Shown one piece after another: positions 52,281-64,000 of a DNA stretch of 64,000 bases; the stretch's first letter is position 1, and the number at the start of each line of letters is the position of its first letter. This DNA comes from Callipepla californica brunnescens. Lineage: Eukaryota; Chordata; Aves; Galliformes; Odontophoridae. The notes beneath the pieces are model-generated. The model made no database searches. It saw only the letters and a list, made by a program, of their open reading frames with translations, and had not been told where the DNA came from. The stretch is from assembly GCA_023055505.1 (NCBI GenBank), contig JALIRH010000004.1, forward strand, positions 14,689,368 through 14,753,367, written 5' to 3'. The translations under genes and the position numbers were made by a program.

Positions 52281-54532
52281 AAAGCTGGCAGGCTGGTTCA
52301 TTGCCAGGTTTTAGGCTTAGGTACCCATATGCCAAAAGTGTGGCCCCTTTCTCTTCTATCCCTCTCATGCACTTCAGGAGACTCAGACCCCCATCTCTTG
52401 CCAAAGCACTATTCATCCCTTCTGGTCACCTCTCCTCATTCACATTCCAATTCTAAGATGGTACAGGAAGAAGATGCTTTTGTGCAAAAGTGCACAGGTA
52501 GACAAGCATCTGACCTCTTTCCTATAGGGAGTGCTGCCATATTACCATCATCATTGTTCTGCTGTATTGAGTCTGGGCTCTCATACTACTTTGACAATAC
52601 ACTTTGGTCTCAAATATAGATGCTACAGTAATTAATTCCTTGAGGCTCTTGTTTCAAACAGTATAGCTGTGACATTGTTTCAAGGCAATACTGAGAAATT
52701 ACAATCAGTTTGTTTGATAGAATGTAAAATAATTGAACTTTTTATAAAAATGTTATAATAACTTTTGGAGAGGTATGACTAAATTGAGTGATATTAAAGA
52801 AAAAAACAACAAACAGTAGTTACTATCAGCAATTTAGCATTCAACATCTTTTCCATGTAACAGCGCTTTCACTGTATATATAGAATTAAAAAACAAAGAT
52901 AAATCTAAGCTTCTCTCTGAAAAAATAGAAGATGTTTTCCCTCCTAATCTATGTCTGCCTTGAAACTCCTATCCTCCTATTTCACTCCTATCAGTGATCA
53001 CCTTTATAAAAGACTCCTTGTAGTACAAAGCATTGCTTCCCAAACATGCACAATCTTAAGGGCTATAAGAAATCTAATGTAGAATGCAAGCAATATATTT
53101 AACATGAGATGATAGAAAACTTGTTTTGGTTATGTTTCACCAACAAATGTACTTCATCAAAGTTGATATTTGTAGCTACTCTGTTGAGATAATGGTAAAA
53201 GGAAATAACATGGCTGTAGGCTAGGCTTTCTGCTTATGCAAAAAAGCAAAGCATGCCAGGAGGATCTCAGTGTGCTATGGAGAATTAGAACTGGAGCATC
53301 TCTCACATTATAATCTCTGGCAAAGCTGTAATTATCTCTTATTAACATTTTTAAATTGTATTAATCTCAAAATAGTTTGTGTATTGAATTATGATACTTA
53401 TGAATGCTGAAAAATAGCTTCAATGCTAATCACTTTAGGTAGAAACAAGGACTGTAATCTTTCTTTCCTTTCATTATAGAAAAATGATGTTTTATAGCCA
53501 CCCTTTAAAAATGTCTTCTAATCATTTAATGTTGTGTGATTTTAAGCAAAGTCTTCAATATTCATGAAGCAGTGTGCTTAGACTACTAGCACTCGTCAGT
53601 TAGAAACTGTTGGTTAGTAAACAAAACTCAAAATATCAGAATTGGAAAAATAATTTTAATTTTTGTACTAAATTGTTCCATCCATTCCCTGAATTATCAA
53701 CTATTACTGGAGAAAAAAAAAAAAAGACACATTAATTGATTATTTTTTCAATATATCTGACCTTTTTCTTCTCACATTTGTATAAGAACACGATTACAAT
53801 TGCAAAAGAATTTTCCTAATGAGATCATGTGAAATAGACTGAACACAGAGCTACGAGAAAAGAATATTCCAGTGCATACCAAATATTCCACAACAACCCT
53901 GTTTAGCAAACTTCAGCATTATCAAGGCTTTGGTCCCATTTCACGTGCAGTCTTCCTTACCGATTGAATGACATTGTTCATAGTCACAGAGAGCATAATT
54001 GCCTTTGGCTTGTGTAATGCTATAATGTGATGGAAAACAAAGCAATAATAGCAGGATGGCAAAGTCTTTGTCTGCTTGCCTTTGTCAGGCTTCAGGTACA
54101 TAGGAGTTTCTAACATGATATCCTTGCATACACTAGCAACCCTTAAACGAGGTCTGGGAGGAAGTGGATCCTGGCTCCAACCCTTCTGGTCACTCTACTG
54201 CATTGCACCTGAGCTCCCCTGGGTTGGCCCAGCCTTCCCACCAGGTGCTCGATCACTGGGTTAGGCCCTGACTTAGCATTTCCACTAAACTTGGGAGAAG
54301 GAGTATTATCAGATAGTGCAAGAGGATTTTGCTGTGTTTCTAGAAGCTACGAAGTAGTGAGTTATCACATTTCATAATCACACGTGGCTGTGTACCTAAT
54401 TACTTGTGCTATCTTGCAGTAAGTAGTAGGTATGCTGAATAGCTGTGTCTTGTATAATTCAAGGAAGAGTCTCGATATCTATTTCCTTCCAGTCACTGAG
54501 GATACATTGCTTTTTTCTTTTACCTTTCTAAG

Positions 54533-54653
54533 TTCCTCCCTTGAAGCGATTGACAGCTTTGAACTATCTTCCCAAAGATCTAAAGCAGGGAAAAAGAGTC
54601 CTCACAACAGTGGTTTCTCTAATAAACAAAGTCATGCATCCCAATCTGTTTAA
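54533..54653 (+). CDS. Exon 5 of the chain: terminal coding exon with stop
   Basis: The acceptor is excellent: GCTTTTTTCTTTTACCTTTC then TAAG directly before 54533. The first T completes a Ser codon with AG from exon 4. Thirty-nine codons follow to TAA at 54651-54653. The peptide starts SSLEAIDSFELSSQRSKAG and ends KQSHASQSV. It is rich in Ser, Lys, Gln and Asn, as in a flexible C-terminal tail, and very unlike the Phe/Leu/Cys-rich chance ORFs nearby. An AATAAA falls inside the coding part (54621-54626). An ATTAAA at 55016-55021 is a possible polyadenylation signal for a short 3' UTR. The assignment depends partly on the weak exon 4 donor. Another undetected exon could lie between them. Confidence 0.5.
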
Positions 54654-54893
54654 AGTGCTGCAGAAAGCTACCAACAGAGGATTAAGGCAAACAGAATCAA
54701 AGTCACCTTGATAGTAACACTGTAAGGGGGTTGTTTTCGAAGGACTGAGTGAGAGCATATGGTCTTTGAACATACGTGAAGAGACAGAGTTAGTAGCTCT
54801 GACCATTTCTGTAATTTCTCTTCTGTAAAACTATAGCAGTGCAAACCATAAAAGAGCATTTATTTTAACCTAACTTTTGAGCTATTATTGATG

Positions 54894-54928
54894 CTTTTTA
54901 TTTTATTTTATTTTATTTATTTATTTTT
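54894..54928. repeat. (TTTTA)n / (TTTA)n microsatellite
   Basis: About four TTTTA units followed by TTTA units. Confidence 0.8.
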
Positions 54929-56560
54929 ACATTCAGCTCACATGGGGCGAAGTCACCTCTGATCTGAGTGCTGCACAGATTGTCTGTGCTACCTGTCCAG
55001 CATCTTAAGATGGTGATTAAACTACATGCTCTCTGGAATGCAAGAGAATTCAAAAACTTCCTTCTCATGCTGAGTTCCACCTCAGTCAATCTCTTTCTTG
55101 AAGAAGCAGACAGAAGAAACGTTTTCCAAATTGAATGAATGCACCACAATCAGCCTGAACTCTCTTACCTTCTGCTAGGAGACACCTCATGTGTAAGGCT
55201 CACACTGTTATAGCTATTTGAGTACAACTCTGAAAAAAAAGAGGCAGGCTATGAACAAAACTAAATCATCTTAGCTTCTTAGCTCCACAGAATATACTAG
55301 TTTCTGCTGCTGAGGATATAACCTAGGAGGGAAATAATATTTCACACAACAGACTCAGCAAATTGCAAAAAACAAACAAAGAAACCAAAGAAGACCAAAA
55401 CAAACAAACAAACAACAAAACACAAAAAAACCCCACAACCCAATGCAAGCAAAACAAAACCATATTCTTTCTTTTAACCATAAAAATACTGTCATCGTGA
55501 GAAGAACAATGTTGGTGTGTATATACATGCTCATTGCTCATGTTGTACCATGTTAACTAATTGAAAGGAACTAAGAATTCTCCTATATGACCCCTAAAGG
55601 TAAATATTGAACAATACTACCTTCTCTCTGTGACTTTGCCTCACAGCTTCTTTATCTGAGGTTGCTCTCTTTGCTTGAGTAACTCACATTGGCACAGTTG
55701 CAAACAAAGCACTACTGTGTGCCAACCTTCTGAATCAATCATTGGTGAGTGTGGTATCCAAGGAGTGAGAACCTGCAGGCTTAAAATTAACGCAAATCCA
55801 TTTTAATTTTTGGTATCTCTGGCACTGAAGAAAACACTCTAAAGAATGATCTGTTGCATCAGATCTGTTTTAAAAAATAAACAAAGTATACCATTTATAT
55901 TTTTCATTTATTTCCTATAGCAGGCGAATGATTTGGTTTTCGTTTGTGTCTAGTTGCATCAGTTGCTGTTTTGCAACATTTTGTTTGAAGTCTACTATTT
56001 CATGTGTACATCTGTGTCAGTGGTTTTCTAAAAATGAACACTCCTAAATGATTTCTGAAGCTCTCACTTTTATACGGGAAAGTAACAACAGACTATAACA
56101 TTGCAGATCAGGCATGCCTCTGGACTTGGAAGCTGAATAAACCCAGAAGCAGCCCCTTTCCTTGCATTTGGTGATTTGCAGCAAAAAAGTTAAGACAGAA
56201 GTTTGATTTTTGTAAAACCTCTGCTTTTACAATCTGATTGTCTTTTCAAAAAAAATCTTAGAATTGCTGATAAACTCAGCTGGAGGAAAAAGAGGAAGTG
56301 AGGGGTTAGGGCATCTGTCAAAGATGATTTGAAACACAGATCTCTGTGACTGGTAGCTGAGTCAGGAAGAGATAGGATAAGGCAAAGGATAGCTTTGAAT
56401 TCAACTGAATGCTTAATCATCATTCCAGTCTGGAGTGTATCCTATTTCCAGCTCAATTCTACAAAACAGTCCTATGATCACTTTTCCTCTGCTGAACCTG
56501 TTTTTTTCAAAGAAAAAACAAACGCTTAAGACAAATTCCCAATCAGTTCTATCCACTGTA

Positions 56561-56583
56561 TTTTTTTTTTTTTTTTTTTTTTT
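56561..56583. repeat. T23 homopolymer
   Basis: Twenty-three consecutive T between ACTGTA and GCATTAGG. Confidence 0.85.
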
Positions 56584-56777
56584 GCATTAGGTGCTGTCTC
56601 AGCTACCTGAGTAATTTAGGGAAAAACAACAAAACAAAATGAAACAAACAAACAACCACAGCAACAACAACAGAAAAAAACCGTTATATGAATGGATGGA
56701 AAATATATAAAAATGTGTAGTATGAAATAAAGTTTATTGTTGAGAAGCCTAGTATAATACCTTATATTTTCCAATTC

Positions 56778-56960
56778 AGAACTGCAGTAACAGGAACTGA
56801 TACAGAGTCAGGCTATATCCCATCCAGCCTACCACATCTCTTAACGGCTGCTAGGTGAAGCAAGGTATATTTTATTCCATAGTTTCTCGGCATCTCAAAT
56901 TATGTTGACTTGCATTCAGTATTGTTCCAGACCTATCCAGTACCTGAAAAAATAAAAGTT
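56778..56960 (+). repeat. Possible ancient L3/CR1-like repeat fragment
   Basis: The segment ACAGAGTCAGGCTATATCCC followed by ATCCAGCC and, some 25 bases on, CTGCTAGGTGAAGCA resembles the 3' end of old amniote L3/CR1-type elements (family pattern: cagggtcagaccaatggtcc, atctagccc, then a gctgatgcttca-type block). Highly diverged. The boundaries are estimates and the call needs an alignment. Confidence 0.3.
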
Positions 56961-58010
56961 CAGTGTTTGCTTTGGTGTTTAACGTAAGTTCCCTAGCACT
57001 TTCTTCTTCAGCTGTAGTCTGTAATTATTGACTTATTCTAGCTGGCTTTGCTGGAATGCCCTTTAATATTTTCAATGTCATTTGTGTAATGAGAACACTA
57101 TTATTTGTATGAGAATTACAGTCATTGGACTTATTAAAGGCTCATTCACTTACAGATACTAAATTACCCATAGGTTTCCATTAAGTTATTAGCTATCTCA
57201 GCCCTCACCACTGAAAACAACATATCAAAAATACTTCAAATTTTCCTCTTTGCACATTTCCAGTTGCTCCTCTTCATTTCTCTTATGAACTTCCTTAACA
57301 AATCTATTGAACATTAGTTGTACCTTCTAAAAAGATTTTATATGCTTCTATTAGTTCTTGGGAATTTATCATTTTGTATGTATTTCTTAATTGCTTCCAA
57401 AGTCAAAATTGCTCTCCAATAATCTACCTCTAGAAGTGACGACATTCCACCACATTCAAAATAGTGTCATCTATTTTGAAATGTGAAGAAGATCTGAATC
57501 TGGGTTGTTAAGGATTTTTGTTGAAAGTACTATCGCATCTGTAATCTGAAGTTCTTATTTTTATGAGTACCGATGCTGTACTTCATTTCTCAAGTTTATA
57601 CATACTTATCATTAAATAATTAACTTACTGAAGAAGAACTTCATTTACACTAAAAATTGCTATTGGCCTTTCATCATTGTCAGTCAGAAATGACTTTTTG
57701 AAATATAAATACTATTGCTGTCTTGTTATTCTGATTTGGAGCACTGATAACAAATTTATTTTAACGTGGCCAATTTCGAAAGGCAGTCCTTGCCCCATAG
57801 TAAACATAAAAGACAGGCAGACCATTTCAGTTCTATGGATGTGAAGATGGCAATATCCTCCTGCTTGTCATATAGTAGATAGAAGCATACCATCGAAATA
57901 TGTAAAAAAGTTGTTTGTTTAACCCCCAGAAAATATGTTAACAAATAATCTTTAAGTAAGACCTAAGATATTTTCAGTACTAGGCACTTCTTGCTTTTGA
58001 TACCTTTGCA

Positions 58011-58070
58011 ATCATAGAATCATAGAATGGTTTGGGTTGGAGAGGACCTTTAAGATCATCTAGTTCCACT
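58011..58070 (-). mobile_element. Very short CR1 3' tail, well preserved
   Basis: The plus strand reads ATCATAGAATCATAGAATGG, then TTTGGGTTGGAGAGGACCTT and TAAGATCATCTAGTTCCACT. This is the reverse complement of the CR1 3' terminus including two ATTCTATG-type octamers. Only about 60 bp were inserted. The low divergence from the typical CR1 tail suggests one of the younger copies here. Confidence 0.9.
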
Positions 58071-58181
58071 GCTTACTTTATATTCAGCAGACAGAAATAT
58101 TACCTTCATTTCATTAACACTTCATTCTTTCTTATTTTATTTTAGTTCTCCTTTATTTTCCTTTTGAGAATTTATTTTCAG

Positions 58182-58423
58182 TGGAAAAACCATTTTACCC
58201 TGAGGTCATTGGTTCAATTTTAGCCTCTTCTGTTAAAGCACTTGAAAAAAGACAATTGCTTTATATAACTCCCAAGCACTATTCTATGGGTCAGATAATA
58301 AAAAACATCATAGAACTTGGCAGTCCTAATCCCCATCAAAATGTGTCAGCAGTTCAGTATGCTTTACAGATTAGAGCACATCTTGTCCTTTTGTTTTGGT
58401 TGACTGGTGTGAATTGTAGGTGA
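58182..58423 (+). other. ORF behind a strong splice acceptor, possible alternative or separate exon
   Basis: After a long pyrimidine-rich tract and TTTATTTTCAG ending at 58181, an open frame runs 80 codons to TGA. It begins (x)EKPFYPEVIGSILASSVKA and contains KHYSMGQIIKNIIELG. The composition is plausible for a protein. The first two bases would complete a codon from an exon ending in phase 1. No strong donor is visible: GTAG|GTGACC at the end is only fair. Because the proposed gene already stops at 54653, this would have to be an alternative last exon, a separate gene, or chance. Confidence 0.25.
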
Positions 58424-60340
58424 CCTGCAAAATTTCACCGCGGAGTCATTTAATTTTCCTTAGAAACGTATTTTAAAAGATCACAGTGTTAAGATCGTCA
58501 TCATTTGTAATAGAATCAAATTTACTGAAACTGTTGTGTATGTATGATATTTCTTGTTGTTATGAAGTACAAGAGGTAATGCTGCAGTTTTACCAACACT
58601 CCCTCTAAAGAAAAGAAAGCTTAACTTACAAAAATAAGGAAAGAATTAATAACAAATAACGCAATAATCATGCTAGAGCTATATGTAAAAAAAAATAATA
58701 ATTTCCTGAGGAGATCAAAGCTTGATCGTCTGGTCAGCTGAAAAATTTTCCTCACTATTTTATCTCTTCTAAGAAACATGTTATGCACAATACTTAGTTT
58801 TTTAAACCTTAGAACTATTTGTACTATGGGGGGTATTTGTTGTTAAGACTTCAATTCTTCACTAAAAGGAGTTTAAACTGATCTCCTTGTCTTTTTTGTG
58901 CCTTGATAACCAGAGTAAATAGTATGACCAATCCTTTCACAAAACTAAAAAAATAAATTATTATGGAAAAGTAATATGATGATGTGCAGCAAAGGAGGAG
59001 TTCAAAAGTCTGTGTAACTTATTATTAAGAGGGCAGAGAAAATATGAATAAAAGTGGTGCATATAGGGGAAAAGATACTCTGATTTTACATGTATAGAAG
59101 AGAGATCCAAATTGATTACTAATACTAATGAATTGTATTTGATTATATAATCATGACATCTATGAAGCATTAAGTGAATGAAGCCTTGTAATCCATGGAA
59201 CACCTTTTTCTAAAATACTTGTTCAGTTCCAGTCTTCCTATTTCAAAAAGAATATGATAAAATAGCAAAGATGCAAAGAAGACTGAAAATGATATTCACA
59301 GACATGAAATAGCTTTTGTGTGATGAAAAAATAGATAATTTTATAATATTCAACTTGGAAAAGTGAAAGACGAGCAGGGACTATGATGATAAAATTGAAA
59401 GTCACATGGAAATAAGATACAGGGGAAAATTTTTTTCTCAGCATCTCCCAGAATAAATGTTAAAAGTATCAAATAAAACTATCTGAAGATTCAAAAAAGG
59501 ATATGCTTCTTGATACAGTACCTTCTTAATAGTTTAAATGGAAAATTTTACTGGTGAATATTTTGGGTGCTGAAACCATTCAAAACTATTAAATACAAAA
59601 TGTTATTAAATTAAAGAATTCCCTGAACTTCAAATTACTGAAGAATGAGATAGTAATGCAAGAAGTAGATGGTAACATTCACTTCTTTAATTTCTACCAA
59701 GTGTCTTAGTCACTCACAAGCAGTCCCAACTAAAGACAGAGTAAATGTCTAAATGAGGCAAATGAATGAAAATTTAGCTTCTTGCTCTACAAGTGTGTAA
59801 ACATGACTTTACCCTTAGTGCAGAATCAGGTATATTTTGTGAGTGTTCAGAAGCAGATTTTCTACGTGCTCAGGAAAATTAGATGATGTCAGATTATACT
59901 TCACATAGCAGTTAAATAGAACCTTGATTACTATTGCAGGTTTCAATGCCTGAATCTTTCTGTAGGCATAGCTCAGAATAGTCAATTTTCAGATTAATTT
60001 GAGATTAGTCTTCCTAAGTATGAAAAATATCCATATCAAAGCAAAAATTCCAATCCATTTGTATCTAGATTTAAGGTCTAATATGGTGGAAACTGCATTG
60101 TCCTTCTTTCTTGTATTTTTTTATCAGATGTTGTAAGAATTTCCAAAGTAAAGAAGGACTAAATAAGTAAATAAATAAATATTTTTAATGCAAGTTACTG
60201 ACATTTATTTTTATGCATTCCTTTCTGCCAAACATGCAGTAAAGTACATAGTAGCTCAGCCAACAAAAGCTTCATTGCTCCCTAATCCTTTAATAAATGT
60301 CCACTATAAATCTTCACAGCAGACTATGCACATTTCAAAT
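58424..60340. other. Intergenic or intronic sequence, nothing recognised
   Basis: AT-rich sequence with a short AAAT run near 60166-60182. No repeat family, exon or RNA gene that I can support. Confidence 0.4.
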
Positions 60341-60364
60341 TCAAATATATAGTGGCTGAGTGGA

Positions 60365-60545
60365 TTTAAAGTGCAGGACCCAGCAGAACTTGGCCTTGTT
60401 GAACTTCATACTATTGGCCTCAGCACAGAGATCCAGCCTGTCCAGATTCTTTTGTAGGACCATCTTACTCCCAGACAGATTGACCCTTCCTCCCAACTTG
60501 GTGTCATCTGTAAACTTACTAAGATTCACCATAAACTATTTTTTT
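60365..60545 (-). mobile_element. CR1 LINE internal fragment, reverse transcriptase region
   Basis: The minus strand translates to a degraded piece of the CR1 reverse transcriptase: VNLSKFTDDTKLGGRVNL, then LQKNLDRLDLCAEANSMKFN. The FTDD tetrad stands where the catalytic [FY]ADD box lies in this family, so one residue of the box is changed. The flanks lack the rest of ORF2, the 3' UTR and the octamer tail, so it is an isolated old fragment. The 63-codon minus frame here is therefore LINE-derived, not a host gene. Confidence 0.8.
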
Positions 60546-60682
60546 CCAGGCATCACAAACCAATGTTCTGATTAGGCTGCACTGTAAGCAGTATGTTATT
60601 AAAAGATATCTCAAAAGTTTTTTCGGGATAGTCAGTTTGCACTCAATTGGATCTGCTAATCTACATTTCCCCCCTCCCTCTT

Positions 60683-60701
60683 CCCCCCCCCCCCCCCCCC
60701 C
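60683..60701. repeat. C19 homopolymer
   Basis: Nineteen C inside a longer C/T-rich stretch from about 60667. Equivalent to a G-run on the minus strand. Confidence 0.85.
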
Positions 60702-60753
60702 TGTTTAATGAATTCTTTATTGTGGACTTAACACCAGAAAGATTAAGAAAATT

Positions 60754-60781
60754 CAGCAGTTTTCAATCAGCAGTTTTCAAT
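60754..60781. repeat. 14-bp perfect tandem duplication
   Basis: The unit cagcagttttcaat occurs twice in a row with no mismatch. Confidence 0.85.
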
Positions 60782-63700
60782 TCCAGAGCTCCTTAGCCAA
60801 CAACACGGACATACCAACTTTCATGAAAAAATTTCACTGCTGTGAAAATCTAGTTTAGTTCACAAGGATTTGCCATTACTACTTCATTATTTAAATGATT
60901 AATATGAGCACTAGATGAATACCTTAGAATTCAGAGGAATTAATAGGCTCATAATTCAACATTAAAATTTGTACTGATTTTAATGTGAAATGATTCTGTC
61001 ACAGACTTTTGAAGGAAAACTGAATTGTTGTTGGTTTTACCAGGAACATCTCTGAAAAAAAAAGCCATTCCATGTGGCAGAACATGAATTCAACTTTTAT
61101 TCTTTAAGCTTAGAGACAATTAGAGCTTAAAACAGCATATTTTGGGAACTAGGCATTTATGTATATGTTCTGAGACTTGTGGCAGTGTATTTTTTTTTAT
61201 GATTTGCCACTATAATTAGACTGTTACCATTATAGTACAACTCCCTGAATAGGCCTATTTTTAAACCATTTAATTCAGTTATATTTTTAAGCACATAATA
61301 TTAATTAATCATATAGCTTAGGTTTTACTTTAAGTATCACCACACAGGTGGACCATTGAAACCTAACCAGAATCTGTATTTGATTTAAGTTTGAACTGGG
61401 AAGCTGGTGTTCAGTATCTGGGATTCTATGATTTGACTACTGTTGTGTTTATACCAGAGCATAATGCTGGTCTTCAAATAATGCATAGCTGTTTATTACT
61501 ATGTAATTAAATGATAGATATGTCTACATGCATAATTTGGATCTGCTACTTGAACTTTGATTCTAAAATCTAGCCTGACTTTATTCAGATGGGTCACAAA
61601 TTGCTTTAGAGGAGAGGTGAAGGACACTGTGATAGCCTTGACTTTTTTATTCCTGTGAGGTGAAAAATTGCTTGTGCATATGGCTTTGGTCTCATATTTG
61701 CCAGAGAGGGTGACGTATTTATATGCGAACATCTTCCTGTTACCCATTACACGTGGCTTAATTGAACCTCTTTGACTTTACTCTGAAGCAAAACAGAAGA
61801 GCAAATATCTGTTATCAGTCTTGAGTGGGATGCTTCATCACAGCACCACTTCTGTTCACTTCCATTCACTGTTTTGAGGTCCTGACATTTAAGCTAACAA
61901 GGAAGGAACTAGCTGAGACAGAAACTCAGAAAAGACTTCTCAAAAAATTTTCCCAGCCTAACTCATTTCTATGATGAATATTATATCTTCTATGATGCCT
62001 AATGGGAAATGTGCTAGTGAATATCTTGGTGGCCATGTAAAACATACTAACTCAGGAAAAGGAAAGCTCTACCATATGTCTCTTTAGGCAGCAACATAAT
62101 CAGAGCTCAGTTATTTTTTTTTATTATTATCACAGATGTGTCTCATTTCTAGTTTTTATTGAACCAGTACTGTACCACAGCTAGGTAGTTTGGTCTTCTA
62201 GAGTAGTGACAAAAAACCTCGGAGGTATCAGTGCCAAAGAATGGTACGGTATTTATTGTCCTATGCTAGCTTCAGCAGGATGTTTACTGTCTGTCTGGTT
62301 CACGTGTAGCCTGTTTTTCCTTCTTTTATTCTTCTCTTTCTGATCCCCTGCACTACACAGCACTTTACACCAGTCATGTTGTTCTCTGAGATGTTCTCTG
62401 CTGATCTGCCTGATGTCTAAGTCCTGGTAATTTCAGGAATCACAGTTTAAAAATGAAAAAAAAAAAAACAAAAAAAAGCAACAGGAAAAAAAGTGTAAAC
62501 TCATAGTAAAGCTTAAGAAAGTTCCATGACTTCTAAAATAACACTATTTTGTACCTACTATGTTACTTCTGGATATGAGAATATTCTGATGCGGGGCAAT
62601 GATTTGTCACTTCCATATGGGACTGATTGGAGACAAGTCCATCACTACAAAAGCTCACATGCTAGAGTAACAGTTTACTTATCTATTTATTTATTAATTA
62701 ATTTTAAAGTGCAAACGATTACTGACCTGTTTGCATTTCAGAGGCGTTGAAAGGGCTAATCAAATCAATCTTTGATTTCTTTTTTTTAAATGGCGCCAAT
62801 CATCTCAAAATATATGCAGAAATGAAAGACTGTGGGTTTTTTTGTTTTTTTTTTTTTAATATATTTTTGAGATATTAGGCACCGGTAAAGATGAAAGTGG
62901 TGAATCACACCTGTGCATGCAAATAGCATTTTATGTTTAGAGTTTAAGGTAACATTCAGAAAGCGGGGAACTATTTTTGGTGACAACATACAAAATTAAC
63001 ATTACAAGTGGCAGCCTGTCACAAGACAGAATATGAATGAAAGACACTGAAATTCTTTCCAGTGGCTTTGAAAGAGTGTTCTTTGTATTAACTCAAATGT
63101 TTTTGTTAGCAAAGTCAGCTACAAAATGTTCCAGTAATCTTTACCCTAAACTGTTTACTTTTATCCCATTAGCAGTTTGTTGTCCCTGCAGCTGTTTTGA
63201 TTTAACAGCTTGCTGAGACTCAGTATAAGCCAAATGAATGAAACTGTGATCCAAATCAAGTGAAAATGCACTTTTTTTAACCTGGATCATTTCATAAATC
63301 TTTGCTAGAACAAAATCTCACAGTTATACTGGCACAGCTGCAGATCTTATTGGAGGACATGAAGTAATCATCCTCATATAAGAAGGATTTTCAATCCCAA
63401 GTCACTTTTTTAAAAACAAGCCATTGATTTCCATAAGAACTAAGTTTCAAGAGAAAGTATATTGCTCTTCCATCATCAGAGGTAGCAGTGAGATTCTAGA
63501 GTCCTAACTTTCACTTTTCTTCTTAACAAAACTGTATGTCTGAATAGAAATGCTGTGAAAATTTTTCTAAATGGTTTTCAGTCAACATGGACAATGGAGC
63601 TGTTATTTCTACCCTGAGATAGAATCTGAATTTTGGTAGCAGAGAAGCTCTATACTAAAGTCTGCAGTAATCCTTTGTCATAGTATTTGCACGTTCAAGT

Positions 63701-64000
63701 AATCTATTAAGAAAGGAAAATCCATGCTTATGTTTGTATCCTGAAGTTCAGCATAAATATTATTGTGGCATAGCTGGTCCACATCACCTTTATGGGCTCT
63801 AAGCATCTAGCTCAAGGGGAGTTTAAATGTTCAGTTTAATGTCAGCTAAACTTAGGTTAAAATTAGGATTATTATAGGGATTTTTATTTCTATCTTCTGT
63901 AGTGTCTTCCCTCTAATTTATTTCACACCGGTGTCATTTTGATTCATTTTTAATTTCTACATTGATTCTAATTAAGCTGCTTCTAGGGCTTTTGAGTTTC
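60782..64000. other. Intergenic or intronic sequence, nothing recognised
   Basis: AT-rich to the end of the window, with short A- and T-runs near 62457 and 62840. Open frames are below 85 codons and lack splice context. No repeat family recognised. Confidence 0.4.

Larger units (their letters stand above)
44757..54532 (+). other. Intron of 9.8 kb between exons 4 and 5
   Basis: Contains a possible non-coding exon at 46416-46537, a locally GC-richer patch around 46820-47100 with an X-box-like motif, the solo LTR at 49699-50483, an A21 run and a G22 run. Frames such as 51128-51370 and 51976-52236 look moderately protein-like but lack acceptable donors or phases, so I do not include them in the gene. 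Confidence 0.45.
54654..58010 (+). other. Possible 3' UTR and downstream sequence, no gene seen
   Basis: Starts directly after the proposed stop. Candidate polyadenylation signals are ATTAAA at 55016 and AATAAA near 55876. A TTTTA run, an AAAC-rich stretch around 55370-55460 and a T23 run follow. A possible fossil L3/CR1-like repeat lies near 56778. No supported coding exon. Confidence 0.4.

Noticed and set aside
52200..52619. 139-codon plus-strand frame with poly-Gly, and the opposing 85-codon frame with poly-Pro
   Set aside because: Both are driven by the G22 homopolymer. No splice context or domain.

Overview
The window is AT-rich vertebrate DNA, almost certainly from a bird. The clearest lineage marker is a set of truncated CR1 LINE 3' ends. 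Some carry remnants of the CR1 ORF2 C-terminus, and the tails have ATTCTGTG/ATTCTATG-type octamers. There is also one well-preserved solo LTR. I see no bacterial-style gene organisation, no rRNA or tRNA gene, and no CRISPR array. The species cannot be resolved from this sequence alone.

The main positive result is a chain of five small plus-strand exons that I can join by splice signals and reading phase: 1243-1383, 2145-2244, 18628-18730, 44710-44756 and 54533-54653. The exon ends fit in order: phase 1 to 2-nt start, phase 2 to 1-nt start, phase 0 to phase 0, phase 2 to 1-nt start. They give 169 residues of open reading frame, ending in a stop at 54651-54653. The translation looks like real protein: rich in E, K, Q, I and L, with helical coiled-coil periodicity across exons 3 and 4 and a Ser/Lys-rich tail. 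It would be the C-terminal end of a larger protein whose 5' exons lie to the left of the window. I do not recognise the family and give no gene symbol. The third exon is the strongest. The fourth is the weakest because its donor is poor.

Layout: 1-1242 is intron or upstream sequence. 1243-2244 holds two closely spaced exons. 2245-18627 is a 16 kb intron with two CR1 copies, a fossil MIR-like SINE and a forkhead-like inverted repeat. 18730-44709 is a 26 kb intron with two CR1 copies, an LTR-like stretch, long homopolymers, a TG/TA microsatellite and a perfect RFX X-box palindrome. 44757-54532 is a 9.8 kb intron with the 785-bp solo LTR flanked by a perfect 6-bp duplication, a possible non-coding exon and a G22 run. 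After the proposed stop, 54654-64000 has no further gene I can support. It holds CR1 fragments, a possible L3-like fossil repeat, a C19 run and one ORF behind a good splice acceptor that might be an alternative exon.

Most other open frames here are short chance ORFs in AT-rich DNA or lie inside repeats. Repeat family names come from recognising consensus-like sequence and have not been confirmed by database search.
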